Part shown: piece after piece, positions 32,591 through 42,440 of the stretch
How the letters are laid out: each line of letters begins with the position of its first letter
Position numbering within the stretch: position 1 is the stretch's first letter
NCBI RefSeq assembly: GCF_001420695.1
Contig: NZ_LJJB01000010.1
Coordinates: 1,132,631 to 1,196,630 of the forward strand
DNA from: Brevibacillus choshinensis
GTDB lineage: Bacteria > Bacillota > Bacilli > Brevibacillales > Brevibacillaceae
DNA length: 64,000 nucleotides
Direction of reading: 5' to 3'
Notes under the pieces: model-generated
Told to the model about the DNA's origin: nothing
Databases searched by the model: none
The model's input: the letters and a program-made list of their open reading frames with translations, nothing else
Translations under genes and position numbers: made by a program

Positions 32591-33397
32591 CTATCCAATT
32601 CTGCTCTCAACGGTCATTCTAGCATCTAGAAGCAGTTTCGTATATTCGTGCTGTGGGTTGGTAAAAAGCTGTGTTGCGGGAGCGATTTCCACAATCTCTC
32701 CCTGCTTCATAACAGCCACTTCGTCAGCCAGCTCGCCAATCACATCCAAATCATGAGAAACCAGCAAAATCGCTGTCTCCCCTTCTTTCTTGATCTTACG
32801 GAATGCGTCAATGACCGTCCGTCTGTTTACATTGTCCAGCGCGGTAGTCGGCTCATCACCAATCAAGAGCGCAGGTCTCATCGCGATGGATAACGCAATC
32901 ATCACACGCTGCAGCATACCTCCGCTCAACTCAAATGGATACTGCCCCAATACTTTTTCCGGATCAGATAAGTTCATTTGCTTCAAACACTCAATCGCTA
33001 CATATTTTGCTTGGATCTTCGACACAGAGGTATGAGCTCTGATGGTTTCCACAAATTGCTTTTCAATACGCAGGACGGGATTAAAGGCATTCATCGGATT
33101 CTGCATAATGAAGCAAATATCCTGTCCTCTCAATTTACGCATCTGCTTGGGAGTCATACCTATCAACTCTCGTCCTTGTAGACGAATGCTGCCCTCCATA
33201 GTAGCATGCTTTTGGAGCAACTGGAGAATAGCAAGACACGTCATAGATTTGCCGCACCCGCTCTCACCCACAATCCCCAGTACTTTACCGGCCATGATCT
33301 GAAAGGACACATCTCGTACAGTGGACACCAGTCCATAGTCCGTCTGAATCTGTACATTCAACCCATTCACATCAAGCAAAATGTCTCGCTCATTCAT
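32591..33397 (-). CDS. cntD: Metallophore ABC importer ATPase (CntD/NikD-like)
   Basis: A 268-residue ABC ATPase with Walker A GESGCGKSMTCLAIL near residue 37, Q-loop MQNPMNAFNP, signature LSGGMLQRVMIALSIAM and Walker B LLIGDEPTTALD. It belongs to the oligopeptide/nickel importer class. ATG at 33397 is chosen because AAAGGTAGGATG lies before it and the permease stop lies 10 bases upstream; longer frames overlap the permease gene. It forms a heterodimer with the CntF-like ATPase. Confidence 0.83.
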   Translation of the reverse strand: MNERDILLDVNGLNVQIQTDYGLVSTVRDVSFQIMAGKVLGIVGESGCGKSMTCLAILQLLQKHATMEGSIRLQGRELIGMTPKQMRKLRGQDICFIMQNPMNAFNPVLRIEKQFVETIRAHTSVSKIQAKYVAIECLKQMNLSDPEKVLGQYPFELSGGMLQRVMIALSIAMRPALLIGDEPTTALDNVNRRTVIDAFRKIKKEGETAILLVSHDLDVIGELADEVAVMKQGEIVEIAPATQLFTNPQHEYTKLLLDARMTVESRIG

Positions 33398-33407
33398 TGT
33401 TATCATC

Positions 33408-34283
33408 CTACCTTTCGCTGCCCACTGCCTTGGCCAGTTTTCGGATTGATTTTGCGTATCCCTTTTTCTCTCCCAAGGCTTCTCCGAGAACATTAAGTAG
33501 AGCTACCATTGCGAAAATCATCAACCCAGGCACAATCATCAATCGAGGATCGCTGCGCAAGAATGATTTGCCTTCATTAATCATGGCCCCCCATTCAGGA
33601 GTAGGAGATTGCACACCCAATCCAATAAAAGATAAGGCCGAAATGTCCATGATTACCCAGCCGATTTCGAGCGTCACGACTACGATCAGGGATGGCAACA
33701 AATTCGGAATGATATGGCGTAGAAGGATTTGAATGGTCGGTGTCCCACATATTTTGGCTGCGACTATGTAATTTTGCTTTTTCAGATCTCGTACCAATCC
33801 ACGAATAAACCGTCCATAGTAAACAGACTGTACGATAATCAGGGCGATCGCCATCTGCTTCCACCCTGCTCCCCACATCGCAATGAGACTAATGGCGAGG
33901 ATCAAGGACGGGAATGCGAGGATAGCATCACACACGCGCATGATTACGCTATCGAGCTTGCCGCCTATAAAACCTGCGCAACAACCGATGCACAGACCGA
34001 TTGCCAGACAGGAAGATACAATCAATAAAGCAAGGCTCAAAGAAACTTGTGTACCGTATAACAGCCTTGAAAATACACATCGCCCTAATTGATCCGTACC
34101 AAGTGGGTAAGCTGCGGACGGACTCTCCAGTTTGTGTTTTAAATCAACAAAATTCGGATCATTCGGAGCAAGCAACGGGGCAAAAAGTCCGGTGAGAACA
34201 ATCAGCGCTAGCAGTAACACACAAAACCAAATGATTATTTTGCGATTGGGGGCTCCTCCTACTATTCGCTTGATGCTAGCCAT
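33408..34283 (-). CDS. cntC: Metallophore ABC importer permease (CntC/NikC-like)
   Basis: A 291-residue membrane protein with about six helices. The DppC/NikC pattern is seen in the N-terminal LAPNDPNFVDLKHKLESPSA...YPLGTDQLGRCVFSRLLYGTQ and the EAA-like loop LVRDLKKQNYIVAAKICGTP. The C-terminus has LSFIGLGVQSPTPEWGAM. It pairs with the NikB-like permease encoded upstream. ATG at 34283 follows GGAGGAGTGAAG, which overlaps the stop of that gene. Confidence 0.85.
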   Translation of the reverse strand: MASIKRIVGGAPNRKIIIWFCVLLLALIVLTGLFAPLLAPNDPNFVDLKHKLESPSAAYPLGTDQLGRCVFSRLLYGTQVSLSLALLIVSSCLAIGLCIGCCAGFIGGKLDSVIMRVCDAILAFPSLILAISLIAMWGAGWKQMAIALIIVQSVYYGRFIRGLVRDLKKQNYIVAAKICGTPTIQILLRHIIPNLLPSLIVVVTLEIGWVIMDISALSFIGLGVQSPTPEWGAMINEGKSFLRSDPRLMIVPGLMIFAMVALLNVLGEALGEKKGYAKSIRKLAKAVGSER

Positions 34284-34285
34284 CT

Positions 34286-35236
34286 TCACTCCTCCTTCCC
34301 ATTCGCTTGTGTCAAACGGGGGTCTAAGAAGGCTTGAATCACATCTGCAGCCAGACTACCTATCACAAAGACTACAGCCATTACCAAGACATAACTTTGA
34401 ATGACCGGATAATCGCGATGATACACAGACTCCAGGAAAAAACCGCCCATCCCTGGCATTGCGAAAACTTGCTCCACAATTACGGTACCCGCAAACAGTT
34501 TACCAAGATTCATCCCTGCCGCGGTCACAACTGGCCGTATCGCGTGGCGAAGCACATGCCTTCCTACCACAGCCACTGTTCCGAGCCCCCTAGCCTGTGC
34601 ATAAAGAACATAAGGTTCTTCCAAGCCCTCCAGTAATCCAGTCCTCAACAATCGTGAATAGGTGGAAATCAGCGCAAATGCTAGGGTAAGAGCTGGAAGC
34701 ACATAATGCTGCCAAGTATCAGCCCCCTGAAACGGGAACCAATCCAACTTCACTGACATGAAGTAAATCAATAGATAAGCCAGCCAAAACTGCGGAACCG
34801 ATGCCCCTAAGAAAGCGAGTAAGCGACAGATGTGATCGATCAGTTGATTTTTACGGAGCGCTGAAGCAATACCCAGAGGAATACTGATGAGTATCGCAAG
34901 CACCAAGCTTATCAAAGCCAATGAAGCAGTGATCGGTAACCTCGCTGCTAACTCCTGCGAAACTGGCAATTTACTGAAAAAGGATGTGCCGAATTCCCAT
35001 TGACACAGATGCCACAACCAGCTCCCGTATTGCGTCCAAAAAGGCTGGTCCAGACCTAATTGGGCGCGCACTGCCCGCAGCGCTTCCTCTGTCGGGACTA
35101 TATTGGATACCGACAAGTAGGCTCTTGCTGGATCTACAGGCGAAAGATGCAAAAGCAAGAAAGAAACAAACGTAGCCCCCAATAAAATGGGGACTATCGC
35201 TGCGAGTCTTTTCAGGATATAAAGGGATATGTTCAT
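34286..35236 (-). CDS. cntB: Metallophore ABC importer permease (CntB/NikB-like)
   Basis: A 316-residue membrane protein with six helices and the DppB/NikB pattern: LLGATFVSFLLLHLSPVDPA near residue 18, LGLDQPFWTQYGSWLWHLCQ near 60, and the EAA loop EEPYVLYAQARGLGTVAVVGRHVLRHAI near 215. It lies 17 bases after the CntA-like binding-protein gene and its stop overlaps the ribosome site of the next permease gene, so the operon is tightly coupled. Confidence 0.85.
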   Translation of the reverse strand: MNISLYILKRLAAIVPILLGATFVSFLLLHLSPVDPARAYLSVSNIVPTEEALRAVRAQLGLDQPFWTQYGSWLWHLCQWEFGTSFFSKLPVSQELAARLPITASLALISLVLAILISIPLGIASALRKNQLIDHICRLLAFLGASVPQFWLAYLLIYFMSVKLDWFPFQGADTWQHYVLPALTLAFALISTYSRLLRTGLLEGLEEPYVLYAQARGLGTVAVVGRHVLRHAIRPVVTAAGMNLGKLFAGTVIVEQVFAMPGMGGFFLESVYHRDYPVIQSYVLVMAVVFVIGSLAADVIQAFLDPRLTQANGKEE

Positions 35237-35253
35237 AGTAGGAACACCTTATC

Positions 35254-36894
35254 TTATTTTTGGATATCCAGCGTATCAAACGGCGTTTCGTCACGGTGCG
35301 CCGGGAATTTCAAGTCTTTCACATAACTTGGATACACAGCGATATTGGTCAAATAGGAAATAGGCAAGTATACCGCTTGATCGTGCAACGTCGTAAAGAT
35401 GGAGGTATACAGCTGTTGACGCTCTTTTTCATCAACGGTCAGCAAAACATCCTTCATCTGTTTGTGAAGTTCGTCTTTCATCGGCAAGCCCTGTTGCGAC
35501 TCAAAAATTCCATAGCCTGGCTCGTAGTTGGTCGAAACGAACGAATGCGGATCATAAGGAGCGCCGTATGTATTCCAGAACAATAAATCGAAGTCGGCAC
35601 TTTCCATCCGTTTGTTGCGCAGTTCTCTCTCCACACCTGTTGTCTTAAGAGATACACCTATTTGTTGTAAATCTGATTGAATCGCTGCTGCCATCGGCTT
35701 TTCAATCTGGTCTGGCCCCATATATACGAGTTCGATCTCAAGAGGCTTTCCTTCTTTTTCACGGATAGTTTTGCCCGCTGGGAGTGTCCAACCTGCTTTG
35801 TCCAGTAATGCCTTAGCTTCTTCCACATTGTAATCGAAAGGCTTCAATCCGATATTGGCATATGGGAAGTTGCTGGAGATGATCGTATCTGCAGCCTTTT
35901 CAACGCCGTTTGTTACTCCATCCACCAACGCCGTTTTGTTTACTGCATGCTGCAAGGCTAAACGTACATTCAGGTCGGCAAAAGGACCTTTTGAACTGTT
36001 TACAATCAACGCCCGGCTTGCTACAGGATCAGAGATGGTCGTTTCAAATTTTCCAGATTTCTTCAGGCTCACAAAGGAATCGAGGCTGATAACACCTTCA
36101 CCGTATATCAGGTCGATATCACCTTTCTCCAACGCAAGCACACGTGCCTCGCCATCTGGAATGACTTTTACGACAATCTTGTTGAGCTTCGGTTTCGTGC
36201 CCCAATAATTTTCGTTTCGAGTAAACACGGCCACTTCATCTTTTTTATATTCTGTGAGCTCCCATGGTCCCGTGGTGATTGGCTTTTTGATTCCATTCGC
36301 CGTGTTACCATCATCAGGGAACCCAGCATCCCCCAAGAAACGCAAAGGACGTACAACAGCAAACTCTTGGAGCGCTGGATAATAGCGGTTCTTCAACGTA
36401 ATTTTAAATGTGTTGGCATCGACTACTTCCGTTTTGTCAATTTGGCTGATGAGGCCCAACCAGCTGTGCATATCACGGTTCTTCAAAATGGTGTCGAAGT
36501 TTTTCTGAACCACTTTCGCGTCAAAGTCTGATCCATCGGTGAACTTTACGTTTTTTCGCAAGTGGAACGTGTATTCTTTACCGTCTTCTGAAATATCCCA
36601 AGACTCTGCCAACTTCGGCACTAGCTTTCCGCCTTCTCCATAATCGATTAACGGTTCGTAGTACATCCCTTGGGCAAAAAACTCATTTGGTGTATACTCG
36701 TGCGGATTCAATGGCCCGATATCTTTTGGCCATGAAATAGTCAGAGTCTTATCCGCTGTTTTGGTAGCTGACTCCGGAGTCTTCGCAGAGGATTCGGAAG
36801 GTTGACTTGATTCAGTCTTACATCCAGTAAGCATGATAGAAAATAGCAGGACTAGAAGTAATGGAACATATAGCCCTTTGAACTTGCTAAACAT
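35254..36894 (-). CDS. cntA: Metallophore/nickel-type substrate-binding lipoprotein (CntA-like)
   Basis: A 546-residue lipoprotein (SBP family 5). The signal ends LLFSIMLTGCKTESSQPSES. The mature protein has the family pattern GPLNPHEYTPNEFFAQGMYYEPL near residue 60, AESWDISEDGKEYTFHLRKN near 105, and DFDLLFWNTYGAPYDPHSFVS near 430. It captures a metal-chelate or peptide outside the cell for the permeases encoded downstream. It is the first gene, starting 32 bases after a Fur-like box. Nickel, cobalt, zinc or iron bound to an opine-type chelator is the likely cargo; NikA-like function is the main alternative. Confidence 0.83.
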   Translation of the reverse strand: MFSKFKGLYVPLLLVLLFSIMLTGCKTESSQPSESSAKTPESATKTADKTLTISWPKDIGPLNPHEYTPNEFFAQGMYYEPLIDYGEGGKLVPKLAESWDISEDGKEYTFHLRKNVKFTDGSDFDAKVVQKNFDTILKNRDMHSWLGLISQIDKTEVVDANTFKITLKNRYYPALQEFAVVRPLRFLGDAGFPDDGNTANGIKKPITTGPWELTEYKKDEVAVFTRNENYWGTKPKLNKIVVKVIPDGEARVLALEKGDIDLIYGEGVISLDSFVSLKKSGKFETTISDPVASRALIVNSSKGPFADLNVRLALQHAVNKTALVDGVTNGVEKAADTIISSNFPYANIGLKPFDYNVEEAKALLDKAGWTLPAGKTIREKEGKPLEIELVYMGPDQIEKPMAAAIQSDLQQIGVSLKTTGVERELRNKRMESADFDLLFWNTYGAPYDPHSFVSTNYEPGYGIFESQQGLPMKDELHKQMKDVLLTVDEKERQQLYTSIFTTLHDQAVYLPISYLTNIAVYPSYVKDLKFPAHRDETPFDTLDIQK

Positions 36895-36925
36895 AATCGT
36901 TCATCTCCCTGCTGGCACTATTAAT

Positions 36926-36944
36926 TGATAATGATAATCACAAT
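36926..36944. promoter_or_regulatory. Fur-family operator of the metallophore operon
   Basis: TGATAATGATAATCACAAT matches the Fur box pattern (three GATAAT-like hexamers). It lies 32-50 bases before the CntA-like start codon, where it would block transcription when iron (or another metal, if Zur-like) is plentiful. Confidence 0.75.
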
Positions 36945-37068
36945 TACTTAGATAGCTTAATCTATCCCCTGACGAACTGCAACATCTTTTTTTTATTCCT
37001 ATATAAGTACCTTCTCTTCTCAATCTGCCCTGTCTTTTCGCACGCTATTTTTTATAAACCGATCATCT

Positions 37069-37082
37069 CCTTATCATTATCC
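37069..37082. promoter_or_regulatory. Partial second Fur-like site
   Basis: CCTTATCATTATCC contains two GATAA-like hexamers in the reverse direction, about 125 bases upstream of the main Fur box. Nothing else is recognised in the 36895-37152 gap apart from a terminator at its right end. Confidence 0.4.
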
Positions 37083-37152
37083 AAAAGCACCACCTGAAGG
37101 CAGGGAGTGAGATAATTCCTTACTGCTATGATCCCGTCCATTTTTCAATCAT

Positions 37153-37187
37153 AAGAAAAAGCGACAGCTTTACTTGTCGCTTTTTTG
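37153..37187. terminator. Bidirectional terminator
   Basis: The stem AAAAAGCGACAG/CTTGTCGCTTTTTT lies after the DUF4097 gene (minus strand, stop at 37217). Confidence 0.85.
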
Positions 37188-37216
37188 CATTCTATTGATA
37201 TCTTCTTGATTATCAG

Positions 37217-38125
37217 TTAGTCGAGCGTGAAATCTCCAGAACCTGTGGATACTTTTAGCATGGTAGCACCGCTGCCGAACGTGCCTTTGATAATGTTGTC
37301 GTCTTCCGCATCATCTGTTGCCTGAAAACCATCCCATCTGACTTTGCCGGTTCCTGAGCCCCCTCTGTAATCGACCTTCAGCGATTTCGGCTCCTGCTCC
37401 AACGTGATCTTCACATCGCCACTACTGGTGGATAAGTCGGCATCATGCAACAACTCTACAAATTCGATGTCGATATCTCCTGATTCCGCATCACCTTCCA
37501 GAGTGGCTTCCCCCTCCTTGAGAGAGATGTCTCCGCTGTCCGAATGAACTTTCATTTTATCAGCCTTGAATTGTTCCGCCTGAATATCGCCTGAGCTCGT
37601 ATCCAGCACGATGGCCGAAGCTTTGCTATCTTCCAGTTTGATGTCTCCGCTACTCGTGAAGACATCAATTGTTTTTCCCTCTACGTTTTCTACAGTAATA
37701 TCTCCACTGCCTACTTTCACTTTTATCTCATCCCATTGTTTCTCAGGCAGCTCGACCGTCATGGCGACGCTCTCGTAACCGAAACCGATTCGAAACCCTT
37801 CCTGCTTTTCGACGCCGATCTGAAGCTCAGTGCCCTTATTTTCGCCCTTCAACCGAAATTGATCTGCCATCTTTGGGCTCGCTTGGCCGTGAAGCTGCAC
37901 TTCGATTTTCTCCGAACTTCCACGGACAACATGAACGTCCGTGCTGGAAACGTCTACAACTATCTCTTTTATGCTGCTTGCATCATATGATTGCTCGATG
38001 TTGACTTCCTTCGTTTCGGTGAAAGGCAGATTCCACGCAAATCCTTTACCAGAGTCCCAAACGGATATCCCCCACCAAATTCCCAAGGCGATCAACACGA
38101 CGCCGATAAGTCCATTCCTATTCAT
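37217..38125 (-). CDS. DUF4097-type beta-repeat membrane-anchored protein
   Basis: A 302-residue protein with one N-terminal membrane helix (GLIGVVLIALGIWWGISVWD) and then a long series of short beta repeats of the form GSGDITVENVEG, TSSGDIKLEDSKA, TSSGDIQAEQFKA, DSGDISLKEGEA, ESGDIDIEFVEL. This is the DUF4097 pattern found in Bacillota envelope-stress proteins (LiaG/YvlB-like). ATG at 38125 follows AAGGAGTAATGAGAAC. A palindrome GACCTAAGGTC at 38248-38258 lies upstream of a TTGATT/TACACT promoter-like pair. The cell-envelope stress role is inferred from family. Confidence 0.8.
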   Translation of the reverse strand: MNRNGLIGVVLIALGIWWGISVWDSGKGFAWNLPFTETKEVNIEQSYDASSIKEIVVDVSSTDVHVVRGSSEKIEVQLHGQASPKMADQFRLKGENKGTELQIGVEKQEGFRIGFGYESVAMTVELPEKQWDEIKVKVGSGDITVENVEGKTIDVFTSSGDIKLEDSKASAIVLDTSSGDIQAEQFKADKMKVHSDSGDISLKEGEATLEGDAESGDIDIEFVELLHDADLSTSSGDVKITLEQEPKSLKVDYRGGSGTGKVRWDGFQATDDAEDDNIIKGTFGSGATMLKVSTGSGDFTLD

Positions 38126-38247
38126 GTTCTCATTACTCCTTATAGGTAATAGTCCGCTTCCCTTTTCAGTTGAACTGTACTGATAAAAGTGTAGCACTGA
38201 GAAGAAATGGAAATCAAAGGGCCGTCGGCTGATGGTAGGTAAGACCT

Positions 38248-38258
38248 AAGGTCAATTG
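38248..38258. promoter_or_regulatory. Palindrome upstream of the DUF4097 gene
   Basis: GACCTAAGGTC is a perfect 11-base inverted repeat about 40 bases upstream of a TTGATT-N18-TACACT promoter-like pair on the minus strand. It may be a response-regulator site. Confidence 0.35.
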
Positions 38259-38316
38259 ACACCGACGTCATATTATGATTGAAAAAGAGTGGCAAAACCG
38301 TGGTAGAGAGCAATGG

Positions 38317-38357
38317 CAAAAAACCTGACCGTCACTTGGCCAGGTTTATCGCTTTTT
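38317..38357 (-). terminator. Terminator of the large surface-protein gene
   Basis: On the minus strand the stem AAACCTGGCC/GGTCAGGTTT is followed by TTTGCC; it lies just after the stop codon at 38380. Confidence 0.75.
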
Positions 38358-38379
38358 CAGATTGGCGGATGATGCACGA

Positions 38380-41300
38380 TTATTGATTCACAGAGATTGT
38401 GCATTCCCCTGTGAAGCCATTGTACTCGGCAAGCACGATTAGCTTTGTTCCGGCTGGTGTATCCTCGCTTATTTTTAGAAGACCGTCCTCGGTGATCTCG
38501 GCATAATCCGCTTCCTTGATGCTGTAAGTGGTTCCTGAGCTTGCTTTGGTAACATCGCGATTGCTGTGGTCGTTCAGGTTAGCGGTGACGTTAAGCTGCA
38601 AAGTGGCGCCCGGTCTCACTGATTTCTTTTTGGCTGTCACCGTAATACGTTTTACCGTTGCCACTGTAGTAGATACTTTGGCTGATTTGTTGCCGTTCTT
38701 CACCGTAATGCTGGCTCTCTCTCCTGTCTTCGCATCTTCTGCAATCTGGATCAAGCCGTTTTCATCAACGGTGATGCTGCTGCTATTGGAATCATAGACG
38801 GTTCCACTCTCCGCGCTGGTCAAATCTTGCTTGCTGCGGTCGGATAGTTTGCCTGTAACTGTCAACTGCAGCTTTTCTCCAGGCAGAAGACTTGCCCGTT
38901 TCGGCGTGACAGAAATGCTTTGCACCCCTGCATCCGCCACCAGGAAGCTGCCAACTTGCTCAGTGTCAAAGGAGGCTTGCTTGCCTTTTTTCTTTACATC
39001 AACCTTTTTTCCGCTGGAAGTGGTCAAAAGCTTCCACGATTTTTTCTCTTCATCGTATCGGTAGGCTAGCAAATATTTTGACCTGGTCTCGTAAGGCAAC
39101 GTGATGCGAACGCTTCCCTTGTCAAATTGGGTGATTTCCTCTCCTCCAGCTTCCAGACCAATTTGATACTTATCACTGGCATGAGCCAAATTGGTTGGCG
39201 TTTTAAGGTTATCTAGTTCGAAGAAATAGATGGTAAACGCATCGTTGTCATGCTGTCCAAACAGGTCGTAAGACAGCCATACTCCCCTGTCATCTTCGCT
39301 TGCAACGGCAAGATTGATACGGTTCTTGGCTAATGCCTTCACTGTTTCGCGGGAGAGAGTTGCAAATGGATTCTGCTCCTTATCTGCCCGCTTCGCCTTT
39401 TTCTCCGTGCGAGATTCCAGATCGCCGATCAACTTAATACGGAAAGTTTTCTCCAGCTCAAACAACGATGCTTTGTTGTCCAGCGACGTTTCTATTTTCT
39501 CTATCACCGAGGCAAAGTGCTCGATCCTGTCTGCCATTTCCTCAATACGACGGTCATCCGATTCGCTTATGCCAACTTTGTCCAACAGCGCGGTAAAGGT
39601 TTCGCCCAGCTTGTTTGCCCATTTGTCGGAAATATCCTGTTTGCCCAGCTTGGCAATTACCGTGTCAATGACTTGGGCTAACGTGGCGGTTGCATTATCC
39701 ATCTCGGTCTGCTCCGGTGTTGCGATGTCGTCAAGCACCGGCAGGAATGCTTTGGCAAGCAGAGAATGGGTTTGTTCCAGAACCAGATCCTCGTCACCGA
39801 TGCCTTGGCTCCATTTGCCCATCATCGCGGCAAAAACGGTGTTAGCTGTATCCGTGATCAATTCTAGTTCTGTCTGTTGCTTTAGCTTGCCCGCAGCGAT
39901 CAGATCGGACAATCGTTTTACGCTGGCTGAGACTTGTTGTTCGACCGTGTTTTCGTCCGTCGTGTTGGCAATGACCCGAGCTGCCTCAAGATTAGCCACG
40001 CGGATCTGTTCCTCCAGGCTTAATGCCGGTGGTGTAACGGGAGGTGTAACAGGCGGAGTCCTTACAGTTACGACAGTGGAAGCCTCAAACCCTCCGTCAC
40101 GAGTCCTTACCATAATCGTGGTGGTGCCTTTTTTGAGCGGTGTCACTACTCCGTTGTCCACTGTCGCCACTTCCGGATTACTGGACGACCAGCTTACGTT
40201 TTTGTTTGTGGCGTTGTCTGGCTGGACGGTTGCCTGCAATGTACCTGTCGCCCCGCCTGCCTTCAGGGCGAGCGATGGCTTGTCCAGCTTCACTCCGGTT
40301 ACCGGCACATCAGCCGCTTGTACGGTAACCTCCGCCCAATCCGTAAAATATCCATCTTCGGTCATTGCGACAATCGTTGCCGTTCCCGGACTGACCGGAG
40401 TAACTATACCGTTCTCTACCTTCGCAACACTCTCGTCATCCGAAGTCCAGCTTACTGCTTTGTTAGTCGCATCAGCGGGCTCTACCGTTGCCGTAAGAGT
40501 TCCCGAAGCTCCGCCTGCTTTCAGGGTCAGTTCGTCCCGATCCAGCGTCACTCCGGTTACCGGCACGCCTGGTAGGGTCTTAACCGTCAGTGTCGTCAAA
40601 AGAATCGAGATATGATCCGGGAAGTTTGCGTAAATGTTGTAGGTGTATGTTGTATTGGGAGACAGTCGTTCGTGTTTATAGGACGTTGCGGAACCTGTAT
40701 AAACGATGACGTTGTCCCCCCTAGCCACATCGTACTTCACCGCCCCTTCCACAGTGGGCCACGCCAGATCTACGGAATCAATGCCAGGAGTAGCGGTAGC
40801 GTCTCGTTTGACCTGGACCTGAATCTTGGAAGCTGTGCTTTTGCCGGCGCGATCTGTGGCCACAAGCCTTACGTCATAGCCCCCTTCGCTCACCCTGTCC
40901 GTATTCCATTCAGCCAGCAGATCCTCCGTTACAGCACCTGTCCCTCTGGCAATCGCTGTCCATTGTTCTTTACCTGCTTCGGAAAAAGACACTACCCAAT
41001 CGAACAGGTGACTGTCTGAAACCGTTCCCTCCAATGATACCTTCCCCTTCACCGTCATCCCGTCCCCAAACGGAGTGAGAGTGGCGATGGGCGCTTTGTT
41101 GTCAACATGAACATTCGCGAAATACGATTGGCCAATTTTTCCGGAGTTATCCTCTGGCCAGTATTCAACAAGAAAAGTCCCGTCCTCCGTGATGCTGATC
41201 GTGGCTTTGTCGCCTGTTTGAGATTGGATGTCGCCACCATTGATGCGGTAGCTTACCTGTTTTATACCTGAACTTGCCGTCCCGGAGTCCATAGCTTCCA

Positions 41301-42399
41301 TATTCAGCGTGGCTTGCTCCGAATAATCGGCGGTCATCGATAAAATAGCTGAGGGCAATTGACTATCCACCACCGGCACCATATAGGTGCGAAATAGAAT
41401 GTCCCAATCCTTGCCTCGCCCAATATCCCAGCCCGAGCCATAGTCAATAAAGATCCTGCCTCCACCGTAAACATCTGAACGCGCATGGGCAATCGCGTAG
41501 GAATTAATCTGATCATTGTTTGACGTCAACACGATGGCATACGGTCTTCCTGCTTCTACGAGAGGTGCCGTAGGAAATGCAACTTCCTTCCAGTTACTTT
41601 CCATAATGGGCCCCTTCAACATGGATTGCGCTAGAATCACTCCTGAAGGCAATCCGTCTGGGTTGACGGTCTGAATGGTTACATTCAGGTCTTCAGTTTC
41701 ACTTTCACGATAATCTGCCATAAACAGGGATATTTGCGTCAAATACCCGCTTTGACCGGGGGTAAAAGTTTGAGCAGCTTTTTCATAAATGTCAACTGGA
41801 ATGAAGTCACCAGTATAGTTTCCACCAGCTGCTTGATCCATTCCGCTTGGAGGGGCCACATACGTCATAAACGGCAGCGTAGCGTCCTGTTTGGCGCTAT
41901 TCCCCACCAGACAAACTCCCTCTTTATAGATAGTTCCTTTGACCATACCGACCGCTACCCCCGATCCGGCCTGAAGAACCGCAGCATAGTGCTGCCCCTG
42001 GCTCACTGAAATCGGGGTGTCAAATGTGAATACAACCCAATCCCAATCATCGGATACAAGGTCTGTTGACATAGACACCTGGCGCAACGGACTAGCTGTT
42101 GGAAAACCAGCCGTATCCGCCTGGTACAGTTTTAGCAGGATGTTAGAAGCTCCGGTGTCTTTCTTTTTTAAATAGAAAGCTACACTTTGGAAGGCTCCGT
42201 TTCTTCCGGCGACAAATGATTGGCCGATGTCGTCACTTGACGCACCAAGATCGAACTCCTGGATCTGATTGGTAACCGCCATCGCCTGATCCAGCGGCAT
42301 CTCTTCCGCATAGGCGACTACCCCTCCCCTATAAAATAGGGTAATCAATATCAAGATGGAAAGTACAAGAGATCGTAGCGGCCCGTGTGTTTTTCTCAC
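38380..42399 (-). CDS. Large secreted multi-domain protein with Ig-like (Big_2) domains
   Basis: A 1339-residue protein with a signal peptide (first 31 residues). Two similar beta-rich modules follow (about 45-190 and 195-345; both contain SFVAGRNG/TFTPGQSG then SVAFYL/QISLFM patterns). Then come an Ig-like module with YRINGGDIQSQTGD, a Fn3-like segment, and two Big_2 domains (PVTGVTLDRDELTLKAGGAS and PVTGVKLDKPSLALKAGGAT). A long helical region (about 825-1060) and two more Big_2-like domains at the C-terminus complete it. No LPXTG or SLH anchor is seen, so it is secreted or held by another means. It faces a putative operator shared with the other large secreted protein at 48382-50766. Confidence 0.8.
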   Translation of the reverse strand: MRKTHGPLRSLVLSILILITLFYRGGVVAYAEEMPLDQAMAVTNQIQEFDLGASSDDIGQSFVAGRNGAFQSVAFYLKKKDTGASNILLKLYQADTAGFPTASPLRQVSMSTDLVSDDWDWVVFTFDTPISVSQGQHYAAVLQAGSGVAVGMVKGTIYKEGVCLVGNSAKQDATLPFMTYVAPPSGMDQAAGGNYTGDFIPVDIYEKAAQTFTPGQSGYLTQISLFMADYRESETEDLNVTIQTVNPDGLPSGVILAQSMLKGPIMESNWKEVAFPTAPLVEAGRPYAIVLTSNNDQINSYAIAHARSDVYGGGRIFIDYGSGWDIGRGKDWDILFRTYMVPVVDSQLPSAILSMTADYSEQATLNMEAMDSGTASSGIKQVSYRINGGDIQSQTGDKATISITEDGTFLVEYWPEDNSGKIGQSYFANVHVDNKAPIATLTPFGDGMTVKGKVSLEGTVSDSHLFDWVVSFSEAGKEQWTAIARGTGAVTEDLLAEWNTDRVSEGGYDVRLVATDRAGKSTASKIQVQVKRDATATPGIDSVDLAWPTVEGAVKYDVARGDNVIVYTGSATSYKHERLSPNTTYTYNIYANFPDHISILLTTLTVKTLPGVPVTGVTLDRDELTLKAGGASGTLTATVEPADATNKAVSWTSDDESVAKVENGIVTPVSPGTATIVAMTEDGYFTDWAEVTVQAADVPVTGVKLDKPSLALKAGGATGTLQATVQPDNATNKNVSWSSSNPEVATVDNGVVTPLKKGTTTIMVRTRDGGFEASTVVTVRTPPVTPPVTPPALSLEEQIRVANLEAARVIANTTDENTVEQQVSASVKRLSDLIAAGKLKQQTELELITDTANTVFAAMMGKWSQGIGDEDLVLEQTHSLLAKAFLPVLDDIATPEQTEMDNATATLAQVIDTVIAKLGKQDISDKWANKLGETFTALLDKVGISESDDRRIEEMADRIEHFASVIEKIETSLDNKASLFELEKTFRIKLIGDLESRTEKKAKRADKEQNPFATLSRETVKALAKNRINLAVASEDDRGVWLSYDLFGQHDNDAFTIYFFELDNLKTPTNLAHASDKYQIGLEAGGEEITQFDKGSVRITLPYETRSKYLLAYRYDEEKKSWKLLTTSSGKKVDVKKKGKQASFDTEQVGSFLVADAGVQSISVTPKRASLLPGEKLQLTVTGKLSDRSKQDLTSAESGTVYDSNSSSITVDENGLIQIAEDAKTGERASITVKNGNKSAKVSTTVATVKRITVTAKKKSVRPGATLQLNVTANLNDHSNRDVTKASSGTTYSIKEADYAEITEDGLLKISEDTPAGTKLIVLAEYNGFTGECTISVNQ

Positions 42400-42440
42400 A
42401 TTCTATTCCCCCTTACAGCCAAATCTTGCAAATTGGAACG

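Noticed and set aside
39314-40615. 433-codon plus-strand open frame
   Set aside because: It lies entirely opposite the 1339-residue secreted-protein gene, is Ser-rich with no domain pattern, and has no ribosome site. It is a shadow of codon usage on the other strand.
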